From contig JAUJYN010000018.1 of assembly GCA_030737835.1 (NCBI GenBank), forward strand, positions 3,100,001-3,164,000: a stretch of 64,000 nt of DNA, given 5' to 3'. Of this stretch, positions 36,316 through 48,207 are shown in pieces. Numbering within the stretch: position 1 is the first letter of the stretch; each line of letters begins with the position of its first letter. The notes under the pieces were generated by a model. It saw nothing but the letters and a program-made list of their open reading frames with translations, was not told the DNA's origin and did no database searches. The position numbers and the translations under genes are program-made. The stretch is from Acorus gramineus. Lineage: Eukaryota > Streptophyta > Magnoliopsida > Acorales > Acoraceae.

Positions 36316-37150
36316 TGCAGGAGAAATTGAGATAAGCAGGGGAGCTGACCACCATTTCAAAGTTTCACAAAATTTGGTCAGTTCTATACCCTTTAAAGTA
36401 GCAAGAATTTAGATGACTGTTAAACCAAGACAAAATCCTGCTAAGGTAAATAGGGACATATAGGTGCAGGAAGGAATGTGTAATGTAATCTTTGTGGTTG
36501 AATATGGAGACAGCATCATTTAGTTATCCATGTACATGTAGCCAGGAATTTTGGAGTTGGGGTCCATTGGTTTGGCGTAAAGAGTGTTTTTCTTCTCAAT
36601 TTAGCAAAAGTGGGAATATTTCCATACTCTCAACAAGGGAAGAAAAATTTCTGTAAAAATTCCATAAAGTGAGTCAATGTAATATCCGGTGATACATATG
36701 GTTGACTATGAAAAAAAATCTTAGGAGAGTTTTCATCAGTGCGAAGAATGTCTGAGAAAGCATTACTGAATGTTTAAAAGCATGGCATGGGGTCTTAACA
36801 TTCCAAGTACAGAGGTGCCATTTCATGACAGAAAAGGCAATTTGTGATTAAATAGTTGGAAAATTACTTTATTTTTAACCTTTCCATTTCCATTTGCTTT
36901 GTTGGGAGACATCCTGTTTCCCTATTACTAGATTTTTACAATTCTAATCATGGATAAAATAGATTCAATGATACATGTTCAGAAACTAAAATATAACTAC
37001 TATTTGACCACAAATAAGTGACATTTAACTTGTGAATGAACGTATAAAGAATTGTGCAGCTCAAACCTCTTTGAGAAATTTGCATTGAAAGAGTATATAT
37101 TTCAAGCAAGCAGTATGCATCTGCTGCTGCTTCTGCTCATCCATTAAGGG
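36316..37150. other. Intergenic, no gene seen
   Basis: AT-rich; no motif or repeat end recognised. Confidence 0.4.
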
Positions 37151-39087
37151 GTAGGAGAACCAGCCATGGCACCGGAGTTCCAGCAGGCAAATGTTTCACA
37201 CTAGACACCTCGTTGAAGTCCTGGATACAGCTCAAAAGAAAATGAATAGACAACAAAAATCAAAGTTAAAATGGATGTTCAAATTAGTACAACCTTAATT
37301 ATATCATTATAAAACAACATATATGTGGATTAATTTCATAGAAGATTAGACAATGATCTAATTAACCCTCCTCCAAATGGACTAAGGACCGGCTGTTGTG
37401 AAAAAAAGCACAGCAACTGTATAATCATTGTCACATGTAAAATTATATAATAAATATTTATATTAACCATGCATAAATGATCTTGATAACATTATATAAC
37501 TTATCAAACAAAAAAAGAGAAACTTACAGAATGGCAACAAAGCAAGCTTATATGTGATATTGATTTTATCCCCATCCACATCTCCTAACAAACCAAATTC
37601 ACTCATGTTCATAGCTCCGCAAATTGTGATGGTGACCCACTTGCTCAACCAATGATTTTTTTAATACAATGCTAGTGGTCGACATAAGCTTTGACTGTGT
37701 GATTCAGGTGGTGAGTGGTATTGTTAGATACAAATATCACTCTGATACCAATTTTTGCGCACATCATAGAAGCTCACAACAAATAATATGTGATGTTTAT
37801 TAAATTGCTTTCAATAAGTCTTATTTTCGTTATAGCACCCTTTTAAGTATTACACATATTTTCAAGTGATTTTATGGTCGAAAATGTATCTAATAAAATT
37901 TGAAAATAGCATAAAGCAACTGATGATTTCAGGCTTTTCAGCCATTCCCTCACACTTCTTTTAATGCGGTCCGCCTAACACTACTCATCTATCAAGGGAT
38001 TTTATTGGGCAGCACAAAAAGCGATGGTGGTGGTGCATAATGTCAACCATGGCAGAAGGGAAACTAGCCAATAGTGGACATAAAAAATCATAAGTTTTGA
38101 AATCTGTGAATAAGAGTACATGATGATATTAGGATTTTTAAATAACTTAACTGTTCAATAGGATCTTATAAGTCTTTTCTGTTTGTTTATATTATATTTG
38201 TGGGACTTATTATGTTACAGTAGTGAATATGTCATTTCAGTGAATTTTCAACGATGTTGAGCTATTATTTAAGTGATTGATTAAACATGTTTCTCTTGTC
38301 ACTTATTTTTATAACCCAGCAAATAAAGTTTATGTATTAGTACTTGAAATTCAACTTAATTCCAACATAATGCTAAAATATAAGATTTATATTTTCCAAT
38401 GCACCAAACACAACCATAATCTAAAATTTTCAGCCCCATAATAGCATTCTCTCATTTTAACAGAATTACTTATTCTTCAACTTGATAAAAAGAAAAGGCT
38501 AAGCAGGCAATTGTATTATCTAATACAAATTAAAGCCATAAAAAAATAGCCAACACTTCAGGCATTCTGATCCACTCAATCAATTCAATTCCAATTCAAT
38601 TGGATTCCATGATGTATTAAACAATTCATGATAACAACGTTTATGTTTCATACATAACAAATAAAATTGTCATCCCAGCTAAAATGCAAACCTTTGAAAG
38701 CGAAATGCCAGTAACTTCTTTGCAAATCGTCACCAAGTTTTTATTTTCCTGTCAATGCTCATCCCTTCCATGCCTGCTCTTTATTCAATTATATATACGC
38801 ACACACACGTAATCCTATACAAGATTCAACCTATGAAAAACATCAACCAAATATTCTATCTTCCAAGCAACACAGACGAAAGAGACTAAAAAGGATCAAA
38901 CATTACAGCCTTACCGAATCCGCACTTCAACCTTGTGGATTAAACGTGGAGAAAACATGAACCTAACTTCAACACATTGGGAGAGACGAAGAAGTCTTTT
39001 AAAACGTCCCAGACCGACGAGAGAGGAACCAAGAGGAGGCCGTGCTCGTCGAAGCCCATCGAAGTCACGAAGTGGCTCCGGATCCAT
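37150..39087 (-). pseudogene. Possible exons of a divergent gene beside ATXR6
   Basis: Four minus-strand stretches have exon-like edges. 38915-39087 starts ATG (MDPEPLRDFDGLRRARPP...) and ends at a GTAAGG donor. 38692-38748 has a GACAG acceptor and GTTTGC donor around VTICKEVTGISLSK. 37505-37641 (donor GTAAGT) contains SEFGLLGDVDGDKINITYK. About 37145-37222 has acceptor TATCCAG and contains SVKHLPAGTPVPWLVLLPL, then a stop. The phases do not join cleanly: splicing the first to the second gives an immediate stop. This is either a decayed gene or a gene with exons I could not place. No family was recognised. Confidence 0.3.
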
Positions 39088-39201
39088 TTTTTTCCCATTT
39101 TCGGTTGGAATGTCGAGTTCAGTCGGTTCGTCTCCCTCCGTTGCCCAATAGTGGCAATCCTGTAAATTGTGGGATTCCACTTGGCGATTATAGAAAAAAC
39201 A

Positions 39202-39290
39202 TGGCGGGACACTCAACAGAAACCAAAGCTTTTGTTTTAACTTTCCCGCCAAATCATCATTTCCCGCGAAACCAAATTAGCGCGCGAAAA
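39202..39290. promoter_or_regulatory. E2F-site cluster upstream of the ATXR6-like gene
   Basis: Two canonical E2F sites on the plus strand: TTTCCCGCCAAA (39242-39253) and the palindromic TTTCCCGCGAAA (39260-39271). A third, GCGCGAAA (39282-39289), matches the reverse complement of TTTCGCGC. A weaker TGGCGGGA core is at 39202. All lie 75-165 bp before the start codon. E2F control fits S-phase expression, which is known for Arabidopsis ATXR6. Confidence 0.8.
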
Positions 39291-39365
39291 CCCCTACCCA
39301 CCTTCATCAACAGTTGAAATTAACAGCAGACCAAACCCATTCTTTTCTGTCCGGCTTTCGCTTCC

Positions 39366-40713
39366 ATGGCTTCCGCCACCACATTCAGGAAGAGAACCCA
39401 AGCCCTCAGAATCTCCAAAGACTACGCGGACACCACGTGTGAGCGATGCGGGTCCGGCGAGGCCACCGATGAGCTCCTCCTCTGCGACAAGTGCGACCGC
39501 GGCTTCCACCTCTTCTGCCTCCGCCCGATCCTCCCTTCCGTCCCCAAAGGCCAATGGTTTTGCCCTCTCTGCACTCTCCAAAAGAAACCCCAAAGTAAAT
39601 CCTTCAAATCAGTCCCCCCCCCCCTTTTTTGTTTGACCTCATTGGTTTTGTTAACATTCGTTGATTCGGTTTCTTGGCTTTACAGGGTTCCCTTTAATCC
39701 AGACCAAGATCATCGATTTCTTTCGGATCCAACGGTCTCCACCAGAGGACCTCGAGAAGCCATCGCCCGGGCGGAAGAGACGGAAGATTGGGTTATTGGC
39801 GAAGAAGAAGAAGAGGCGGCTTTTGCCGTTCAATCCGTGCGATGACATGAATAGGAGGCTCGAGCAAATGGCCTCACTCGCGACAGCGCTGACTGCGACG
39901 GGGACGGAGTTCTCGAATGAGCTCACTTACATGCCCGGGATGGCACCAAGATCCGCCAACCTCCCGAGCCTCGAGCGAGAGGGGATGCAGGTGAGAGTGA
40001 TTCTCATACAGGTCTGCATTCTGGGTATGTTTTCTTTGATTGAGATCTGAAAGACCCATTCTTTGAAATTCAGGTTATGTCGAAAGAAGATGCTGAAACA
40101 TTGAGGCTTTGCAACAAGATGATGGAGAGGGGGCAGTGGCCGCCTCTCTTGGTTGTTTTCGACCGAAATGAAGGGTATGCAATGGGCGACCATTTTGTAG
40201 ATTGTTTTATTTGATTTCGTTTGCTTTTGTGCAGTTAGATTGATAAATTTTGAATAGGTTCACGGTAGAGGCGGACCGGTTCATTAAAGATTTGACCATC
40301 ATCGCCGAATATGCTGGCGATGTTGATTATCTGAGTAATCGAGAGCACGATGATGGAGATAGCATGATGACCTTGATTTCTGCGAAGTACCCATCGCAGA
40401 GTTTGATCATCTGCCCCGATAAAAGAGGCAACATCGCACGTTTCGTAAATGGCATCAACAATCACACTCCGTAAGTAATTCTCTCTAGTCTTATTGGAAT
40501 TTCTCCTCAGTTGATCTGATGAACAATGGCTGTGTTTGTTTTAATGAAATCAGGGATGGAAAGAAGAAGCAGAATCTGAAGTGTGTGAGATTCAATGTTG
40601 ATGGTGAGTGTCGTGTTTTGCTGATCGCGATTCGAGATATATTGAAGGGTGAGAGGCTGTATTATGATTACAATGGGTATGAGCAAGAATACCCAACTCA
40701 ACATTTTGTTTGA
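39366..40713 (+). CDS. ATXR6: ATXR6-like histone H3K27 monomethyltransferase (PHD + SET)
   Basis: Join(39366..39594, 39686..39990, 40074..40174, 40258..40470, 40554..40713), 335 residues; all four introns have GT/AG borders and compatible phases. The PHD finger has C25, C28, C40, C43, H48, C51, C66 and C69 (Cys4-His-Cys3), as in readers of unmodified H3K4. A PCNA-interacting box QTKIIDFF (residues 82-89, Q-x2-I-x2-FF) follows, then basic KRRK runs. The C-terminal SET domain has RFVNGINNHTP (the ATXR5/6 variant of the NHS box), a KCVRFN segment, and ERLYYDYN with the catalytic-pocket tyrosines. ATXR5/6 monomethylate H3K27 on replication-dependent H3.1 and silence heterochromatin. The length (about 340) and lack of a transit peptide favour ATXR6 over ATXR5. 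The reading frame appears fully intact. Confidence 0.95.
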
Positions 40714-41504
40714 TCCTTGTTGAGGTTGTGGAGCTAAACCATAATTCATTGGTTCAGTGACTGTCTGGACAGCGGTCAATTGACCTTTAGGAATTTTTTT
40801 GGACTGATATACACATGAGTTTTCTGGAAGGCGAATATAACAACTTCGTGATGTATGTTTTCTCGGTGTTTGTGTCATGGTTTATGTATTTTTTGGCCCT
40901 GAATTTTTTCTTTTATACTTGGCTCACCCAGTCACCCTCCTTAAGACCAGGAAAATCCTTTCTTTTGTTTGATCAAGTAATTTAGACAAAGAGAGATCTT
41001 TTGATGATGCGTGATTTTGGGTGTGTATTGTGTTCTTTTCGAGTTGGAATCCATATTTGTATGAACGCTGATTAGATCCCAGATGGGAAGTTAGGTAAAA
41101 AGAGAATGTCCCTATAAATGCAGCCAGACAGCCATGGAAACATTTGAAGGTTCATCATTCCAACTGTTTGCAAAGTTCAGGATTTTGAGTTCTAAAACCA
41201 GGTCTCTATGTTACATGATGATTATGTGTTATGCACGATTTTGTTGTTCTAATTCCACCAACCATTTTAAGCTGTTTTTTTTTTTATATATAATTGTAGA
41301 AATTGTATTTCAAGCGTAATAGCATCATAATGCAAAGTCTGAATGGGAAGATTTAAAGAAACAGAACATGAGAAAGCTAAAAAATGGGGGTACAACAGAT
41401 CAAAATAGAGAACGCGCGCGGTTGTTTTTGGCGAGTAGATGAGTATCTACTTGCCATACCGAACACCTGCCACGCCTAGGACTACAATCCCCCTAGCCCG
41501 TCAC
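40714..41504 (+). other. 3' flank of the ATXR6-like gene
   Basis: Probably includes the 3' UTR, with T-rich stretches near 40900 and 41275. No other gene is visible. Confidence 0.45.
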
Positions 41505-41998
41505 TCAGAGTCTGCCCCCACTGAATTGCAATGAAGTCGCCTCCGTGAGCCCTCTCCCCCATGATACAATGAAGTGCTCCACCAACGCCACCAAGTTTTC
41601 AATGTACACATGCGCCTCCTTAAAAACGATATGATTCCTCCTTAAAAACGGCCCATGCACCGGCCAGCACCACCATTTGAGAAATTTTAGCCCGTGCACT
41701 ACGATCTCTTCATCGGAGTTGACTCCTTGCCCTCCACAAGCCCCCGAGATCGTTGGTCCCTGTAGGGAGGCCTGTTGTTGTGCCCAAGATAGCCCACATT
41801 TGTTGCAAGACTGGACATTCGCACAACAAGTGTGTGACCATCTCAAGTGCGACTCCGCACAGGGCGCAAACGCACAAATCCCCCGTGCACGCAAACGCAC
41901 AAATCCCCCGTGCACCACTTCGCCCGATATACACGCGTAACCAACCTTTCTTGATAGGTTAACCACATAAATACTTGTATCTTCATGGGGATGCTTAC
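41505..41998 (-). pseudogene. LINE zinc-binding RT (zf-RVT) fragment
   Basis: Minus-strand frames contain CALCGVALEMVTHLLCECPV (about 41790-41860), the C-x2-C...H-x4-C zinc-binding motif at the C-terminus of plant LINE reverse transcriptases. A downstream WWCWPVHGP...IVFKEA-type segment follows. A 22-bp unit (CGCACAAATCCCCCGTGCACGC) is tandemly duplicated within it at about 41871-41915. It ends where the Athila-like LTR starts at 41999. Confidence 0.7.
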
Positions 41999-43571
41999 TG
42001 ATAAGCACATTAATTATACCCCTTAATCTAATTTTTTATATCTTTATTTTATGTATAATAATAACTAATGTTAAGAATTCATGAGTTATTGCAGGTAATT
42101 AACTTAAATGATGATTATCAATACAAGATATGCTACAAATCAGTTAAAGATATGAAAAAATCAAGAGTTTTTTTTTTCTAGAAGATCCTCATGGAAAAAG
42201 ATTTGGTGAAGATTGAATAAAAATCAATCCAATCAAATATTCTTCAAAATCCCGTCCCACTCGTTTGATCATAACTTTTGCTTCAAGTATCGGATTTATT
42301 CTCATTATATGGCGTTGGAAAGATAATTTCAATATCTACAAATCACTATTTGATGAAGATTTCGTAAATCCATCTTATTAGGGGTCAAAAAGCCATCCAA
42401 AGATTCTGCAGAAAATCAATTACGGAAATTAAATCTAAACTTCATATGAGGAAAGTTGAGGTCAATCTTAACTACCCAATCTTAACCATCCAATATATTG
42501 TAAATAAATAGTTGAGATTCAAGAGCTGAGAGCTATAAAAGGAGCACATATGAAAGAAACAAGGGAGGAATGAATGAAGGAGGCACAAGGATAACCAATG
42601 GAGAAGAAATATTCAAGAGTTTTGCTTTGTTTTTATTTTTCTTTTTCTTTTCATCTCATGTCTTTGATGCTTGCATTCATTTAGATTTGAATTTTAATAT
42701 TAATTTTGCGTTTTTATTTTCATAATTTTTCAATAATATGATCTCTTTTATTTTTCTTTTCTTTAGTTTGATCATGTTTTCGAGTAGCTAAATCTTCAAC
42801 TAGGGTTGAAGATGAAACCATACAATGCTAGTTTAGGATTTTATATTCAGATCTGAATTCTTCATATTGTTTGCTTTATTGAGTATTAATATCTCCTTCA
42901 ATTCTCTTTTGAAACCTTTTATGTGAATTTCTTATTACCTTCTTCAAAAATCTTTTGTATTTGATTTGATAAAATATGCTTTGATTGTGTTCTATGATAT
43001 TTTATGCTCTTCTTAACATGTTGAATATTGAGTTGGTAGATTTTATAAAGGGAAGGGAGATAGATCATTCTATTGGGTTTTCATAAATCAAAGTTTTATT
43101 AAAATCATCTTCAAAGATATCTCATTTAGGGTTTGATAGGGTATGCTTGGATTAACTCTTTTGATATCTTATTCTCTTCCTAATGCGTGAATATTGAGAT
43201 GATTGTTTTTATTTTAATTCTGATTTTATGAAATAATTAATATGATTCTAAATATTTATTTTCCGATTGGTATTTGATTAACGTCGATATTGATTGAGTT
43301 ATATGGTAGAGTTTCATATTTGAATATAATCCTTAAATTGATATTGCATGGTGGATTCTAAAACCCCAATTATCTTTCTATATTAATATTTTCTTTTAAA
43401 AAAATAACAAAAAAAAATTCATCAATCTTTTCCTTCTAGTTCGATTAGTTGAATTGATTAATAATCAGATTTGAACAATTCTCTGTGGGTTCAACCTGTA
43501 TTTGTTAGATCTATACTTTTGCAATGATCCGTGCATTTGTGGTAATTAATAACAACTTAAATAATCAATCA
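41999..43571 (+). repeat. 5' LTR of the Athila-like element
   Basis: Starts TGATAAGCAC and ends AATCA, followed by a short T-rich spacer and the primer site. It includes a TATA-like GCTATAAAAGGAGC near 42532 followed by a leader. The second LTR is not in the window, so the boundary rests on the end motifs and primer-site position. Confidence 0.7.
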
Positions 43572-43577
43572 ATTTTT

Positions 43578-43595
43578 TGGCACCGTTGCCAGGGA
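43578..43595 (+). other. Primer-binding site, tRNA-Asp type
   Basis: TGGCACCGTTGCCAGGGA differs at two positions from the tRNA-Asp-complementary site used by Athila-type elements. Confidence 0.7.
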
Positions 43596-44477
43596 GTTGT
43601 TTCAAATTAAATTTGATATTGATTTATCTTTCGGATTAGTTTTTTTTTTTCTTTGTTTTTGTTGATTTTTTTTTCTTTATGTTTTGAAGGATATCTAGAA
43701 CCTACAAGAACACAACAAGGTGTGGTGTAAGGCTTAGACCAATCTCTCTCTAACGAGCATCCAAAAGTGTTCAAAGGCGACCCTAAGGTGAACCTTTTCA
43801 TTGCAGCTAAAAATGTGGATTTAATTCTTCCCTCACTGTGTGTGAGTTGTGAGTATTTCATTCACCCACGAATCTTCTGTAAGTGGGTTATTTTTTAGGT
43901 TGATTGGGATTTTCGTGAGTGCATTTTTCAATTAGCATATATTAATTAATCCATCTAAGGGTTGTCCCACATAACATAAGTTGGAGATTTCATCACCCTT
44001 CCTTGGCCTACAAATCATCATCTTGAACATTTGTCAAACCCATGAGTCTAATTAAATTAAAATGAATTAGACTTGTCCCTAGGTTTTCGAGCTCAATAAG
44101 ACAAGAGATGCCAAGAGATACTCCAGTGAGCAATTAACCATTTAATGATGTCTAGGAAAGTGATTTCATAAGGTTTCTACCTTAAAGGACGTAGTTACTT
44201 AATTGAGGAACACGCGAAAGCGTGGTAGACCCTCCACTAATCTTTTACACTTTTCCTGGTTATTGGGTGATTGATCGTAAATTGGTAAACTTGAGGTTTA
44301 TCTTGGAACAGTTAGGAGCTGTCCATTTAGGGAGGAACATCCTCAAAAACTAAATATTTTAAAGATCATCTTCTCTCACTTAACAAGATAAATCCTAATA
44401 TGTTAATTGTTGAAATATGTCTATGATTTGGGGTATTTTGATTTATGAGCATTTGGTCTAGAGATTCTAAAAACTGA

Positions 44478-44750
44478 TTGATTCGTATCGATGCATTTGA
44501 TTATCCCGTGATTTCATCAGAACCAACCATCACTATGGATAACACAGGAGCTGTTATTCCAAAGACCTTGAAGGATTACATGTATCCTTTTAGAACTACG
44601 CAACCCTCATGCATTGTGTTACCAACAACTAATGCTAACAACTTTGAGATCAAGCCTGGGATGATTAATATGCTTGCTCCCAAAATTTGATAGATCTGAG
44701 GATCCATATCTTTTTATTAAGGAATTTGAGGAAGTTTGTTCCACTCTAAT
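44478..44750 (+). pseudogene. Gag N-terminal fragment of the Athila-like element
   Basis: Carries TLKDYMYPFRTTQPSCIVLP and a FEIKPGMINMLAP motif, then by a one-base frame change DPYLFIKEFEEVCSTL, the start of the retrotransposon gag domain. The DNA transposon interrupts it at about 44750. Confidence 0.75.
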
Positions 44751-47700
44751 CTTACGTTTGATTCGGCTGAATGCTGAATTTAAGTGTTGAATTATTCAGT
44801 GCTGATTATATAAATGCTGATTATTTTATGCTGTTCAATTTAAAAAACTGTTTGGTTCAACAGAAAATATAAGTACTTATTTAGATAAGTGTGTTTTGTT
44901 CACCACTTAACAGTAGTGCTTATTAGAAGGGTATTTTGGTCTATTTAATAAGTACTGAATGTTATTTTGATGTTTGGTTGAATATTTAAAAACGTGATTA
45001 TTTTTTAACTATTTCAAAAATATGGATTTGTTCCCCAAAATATATGTCTCACTTTAAAGAATGAATATTTCACAAACTTTTGAATATTTAAAAAAATATG
45101 TTTATTTTTTAACTATTTAAAAAATATGGATTTGTTCCCCGAAATATATGTTCCACCTTAGAGAGTGAATATTTCACAAACTTGAATCCAATAATATACA
45201 TATAGCTGTAAATCATTTCATTCTACAATTTAGGCACACCACTTGTATTTTGAAACCTCTTCAAAATATAACTGATCATCTATGTAAGCCCCCACAGAAA
45301 GCAACCCTGAACTGAATTATATCTCCATGTAAATCAATCAGTTTGATTAAATTTAAAAAATTAAAATCAAACCTTTGCCAGAGCATATAAGTATATAACA
45401 AACCCGATGCTTGCTGTAATGGCCTTCTTATACATATATGTATATTATCTGCACATCTGAAGACAGATGTCACAACAAGGAAATGTTCTTATTTCTGTTA
45501 TTTGGGTGTCAATATTTCCTCTGTTGTTCTCTCATGAATTACTTCCTTAGAATAGTAAAGCTCCAATTAAGATCAAGTGAAATAGATATCTGGCGGCAAT
45601 AGTAAACTCCTGTCATAAGTAAACTCCTCTTGAGTTGCTTACCTTCAGAAAATCAGATGGACAAACAACTAACAATGATGGAATCCTCAACATCATACAT
45701 GTAACATATACAAAATACAAAACATGTGAGTGCTAATACCTTGCCTAACAGTAAAACCACCGCAAGCTGCATTCATGCATGCAGACAATCAATTATGCAG
45801 AACAAAATATGGTAAAGAACCAAAACATTTAAACAAAAACAAACTATCAATGTAGAAACTACAAAAGATAATTCAAATAGATATAACCACATTGAAGTTC
45901 ATTTCTAGCAATAATCTAAGCAATAAGACATATCATTGTCCATTGAACTAAATTAAAACCCCTCTGGAAACAAGCAATCCTATTCATGCGAAACCAAAAC
46001 AGCAACTCTGGGACAAACTAGGTGGTTGGACGACAGCACCACCAGCCTCCTTGATCTTCTTCTCGGTAATCTTGGAGATGAGCTTTGCCTTCACAACCAT
46101 GGGCTGAAAGGGGAGGACACCCTTCAAATAAATTCCATAGTTGCTAACAACCAATAATTAAGAAAATACCAAATAGAATTAGAGATCAAGTGAAATTAGA
46201 AAAATCATCCACAGTAGCTCTGTCATTTCAAAATAATGAGTCTTAAATAAAAAGACACTACAAAATATTTCTCATGATTGTGAATTATAATTTCAACAGA
46301 TATGTAGAAGATAAAAATGAAGCCCACTAACAAAAATCACAACAGCTTCAGTTTCAGAAAAGATGCAGTTCGTTATTGTCATTTCAGTAGCTAAAAGATA
46401 CAGAAAACACAATGAGGACCTACATCCAATTCTGAGCAGTGTAACAAAGTTTTGTCTTATGAAACCAAATTACTTTGGGCTTCTTTTTTTACATCTTCAT
46501 CTCACCCTAAACTAACACACAACACTTCAATGATGGGGAGAAATGCAACATTATATCAGGGGAAGAGGGGAATGACCTGAACAAACCATAGGAAGTAAAA
46601 AACAAAACATAATGAAGCAGAATTGTTTAATATATGTAAGGGCATAAAAAATGGCTGTGTCGTGTTCCATTGAATCAGCATTATCAGATAAGTATATAAA
46701 TGGCCACAACATGTAATATGCGACTGGCTATCAAGCCTTTGAACTAAACAAATAAAAGGGTCATAAAAAAAAACAAAAAAAACTCTCTAATAAATAAAAA
46801 TATCTTAAAACAATATTTCCAAAAGCACAAAAGTAATCCTGGATGTTGCACTGGTGTTGCAATGGTTTAGATTACTCTTCATCAGAATAAACAAAAGCAT
46901 TCAATTTGGACCAAAGGATTTTGAAATACCCACCATAACACCAACTCCCATAAATATAATATCCAAAACTACATCATAATAAAACTGGTGAACAAAAAAC
47001 TATTTCCCTGCTTCAACAAAAAAAAGTCTAGAATAAGCTGAGTAAACTTTTGATGGAGGACTTTAAATAGGTAGGCTCTCTGTGTCCTCTATATTTTTTT
47101 GGTGTAAATCTGAAACCAAATTAGTGTCTGGGAAGCCCTCTTTTGTTTTTTTTGGAAGAGAGGTCCAAATTTTGAAATTCAATGTCCAGATTTGTCAATC
47201 TTTCAAGCAATTCACTAGATCTTTGTTGGTGATGTGATTACTCTCGTATTTATCCCCCCTTTAATTCTACCTATCCTACACTTCTACACATATTCCATCA
47301 AAGAGCATCACTGACATCAAATTATGTATCTCCAAATTTGTGGAAAATCTTTTTTCATGAGACAAGAAAATCAACAGGTAAGACCATTAACAAAAATGAA
47401 AAAAAAATTAAATATTTCTCAGCACCAAAAGAAACCTATCTCTAGTTGTCTTGAATATCCTCCCCACTTTCGACCTCCTAAAACTACTGCTTCAATGGCT
47501 AATTCAAGCAACTCAACAATACCATTCATACAAGACATAAAACATCTATAATTTTCATACTAACAAAAACAATCCATTGAACCCTAACTATATAGAGATT
47601 CAAGAAAAATAAACTTTCTAATAAGAAGTGTTATTAACTTCAGATCGGGACTAAGAGGTCGAAACAGAGGAGGATGAAACAGAAACCGTTGGTGCTCAGA

Positions 47701-48207
47701 GGTCAAATCAGAGGAAGTCGGAGCTCAGGTGGAGAGGAAGACACACGACAGTGGATCGATTGGCTCGAAAATGGGGGATCGAAGACTTGGGGCTTGTAGA
47801 CGGTTGAGGTCGTTGAAAACGGGGGGTTCCGGCGACGGTGGAGGTAGATTGTGCAAAAACGTACAATTAGGGTTTCACATGGTCTCGACCAAATCTGTTT
47901 GTTCCTCGAGGAGAAAAGTGTGAGGAGAGAGACTGTGAGGTCGAAAAAATCCCTTATATGCCACTCGTAAATTTTTCAAAGTTCCAGGGGTCACCGTGGT
48001 CTTTTCACATGGGGACGAGTAGGCAGTATGCGAGTAGCGAAAAAATAAGTAACAATGAAGAGGCCAAAAATTTCAGAGCACTTGGGCGGAAAGAGGGTTA
48101 AAATCCGTACTTATTTGAGTCTCAACCAAACATACTTAAAACAAAAAATCATTGAAAATTTTGATTTTAGTCCAATAAGCACTGATTTTAAGCCGAACCA
48201 ACAACTA
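44750..48207. mobile_element. PIF/Harbinger-like DNA transposon, copy 2, with a captured gene fragment
   Basis: Both ends are homologous to the 11142-12763 element. Left: GTTTGATTCGGCTGAATGCTG, then CAGTGCTGATTATATAAATG and TTAGATAAGTGTGTTTTGTTC. Right (complement): TTGGTTCGGCTTAAAATCAGTGCTTATTGG, then a GC-rich sub-terminal region with CCTCCACCGTCGCCGGAACCCCC. It splits the gag gene between EEVCSTL and TNDSIRLRL. The terminal bases are eroded, so the target duplication (probably TAA or CTAA) is uncertain by a few bases. No transposase was recognised. Confidence 0.7.
46003..46130 (-). pseudogene. Ribosomal protein L27a (uL15) C-terminal fragment
   Basis: The minus-strand frame reads [18 protein letters not shown], then [15 protein letters not shown], and continues to a shifted stop (TGA near 45988). 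This is the conserved C-terminus of cytosolic 60S ribosomal protein L27a, with a short deletion in the GYFKVLGKG region and loss of the normal last residues. No other part of the gene is visible, so it is a fragment carried inside the transposon. Confidence 0.85.
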
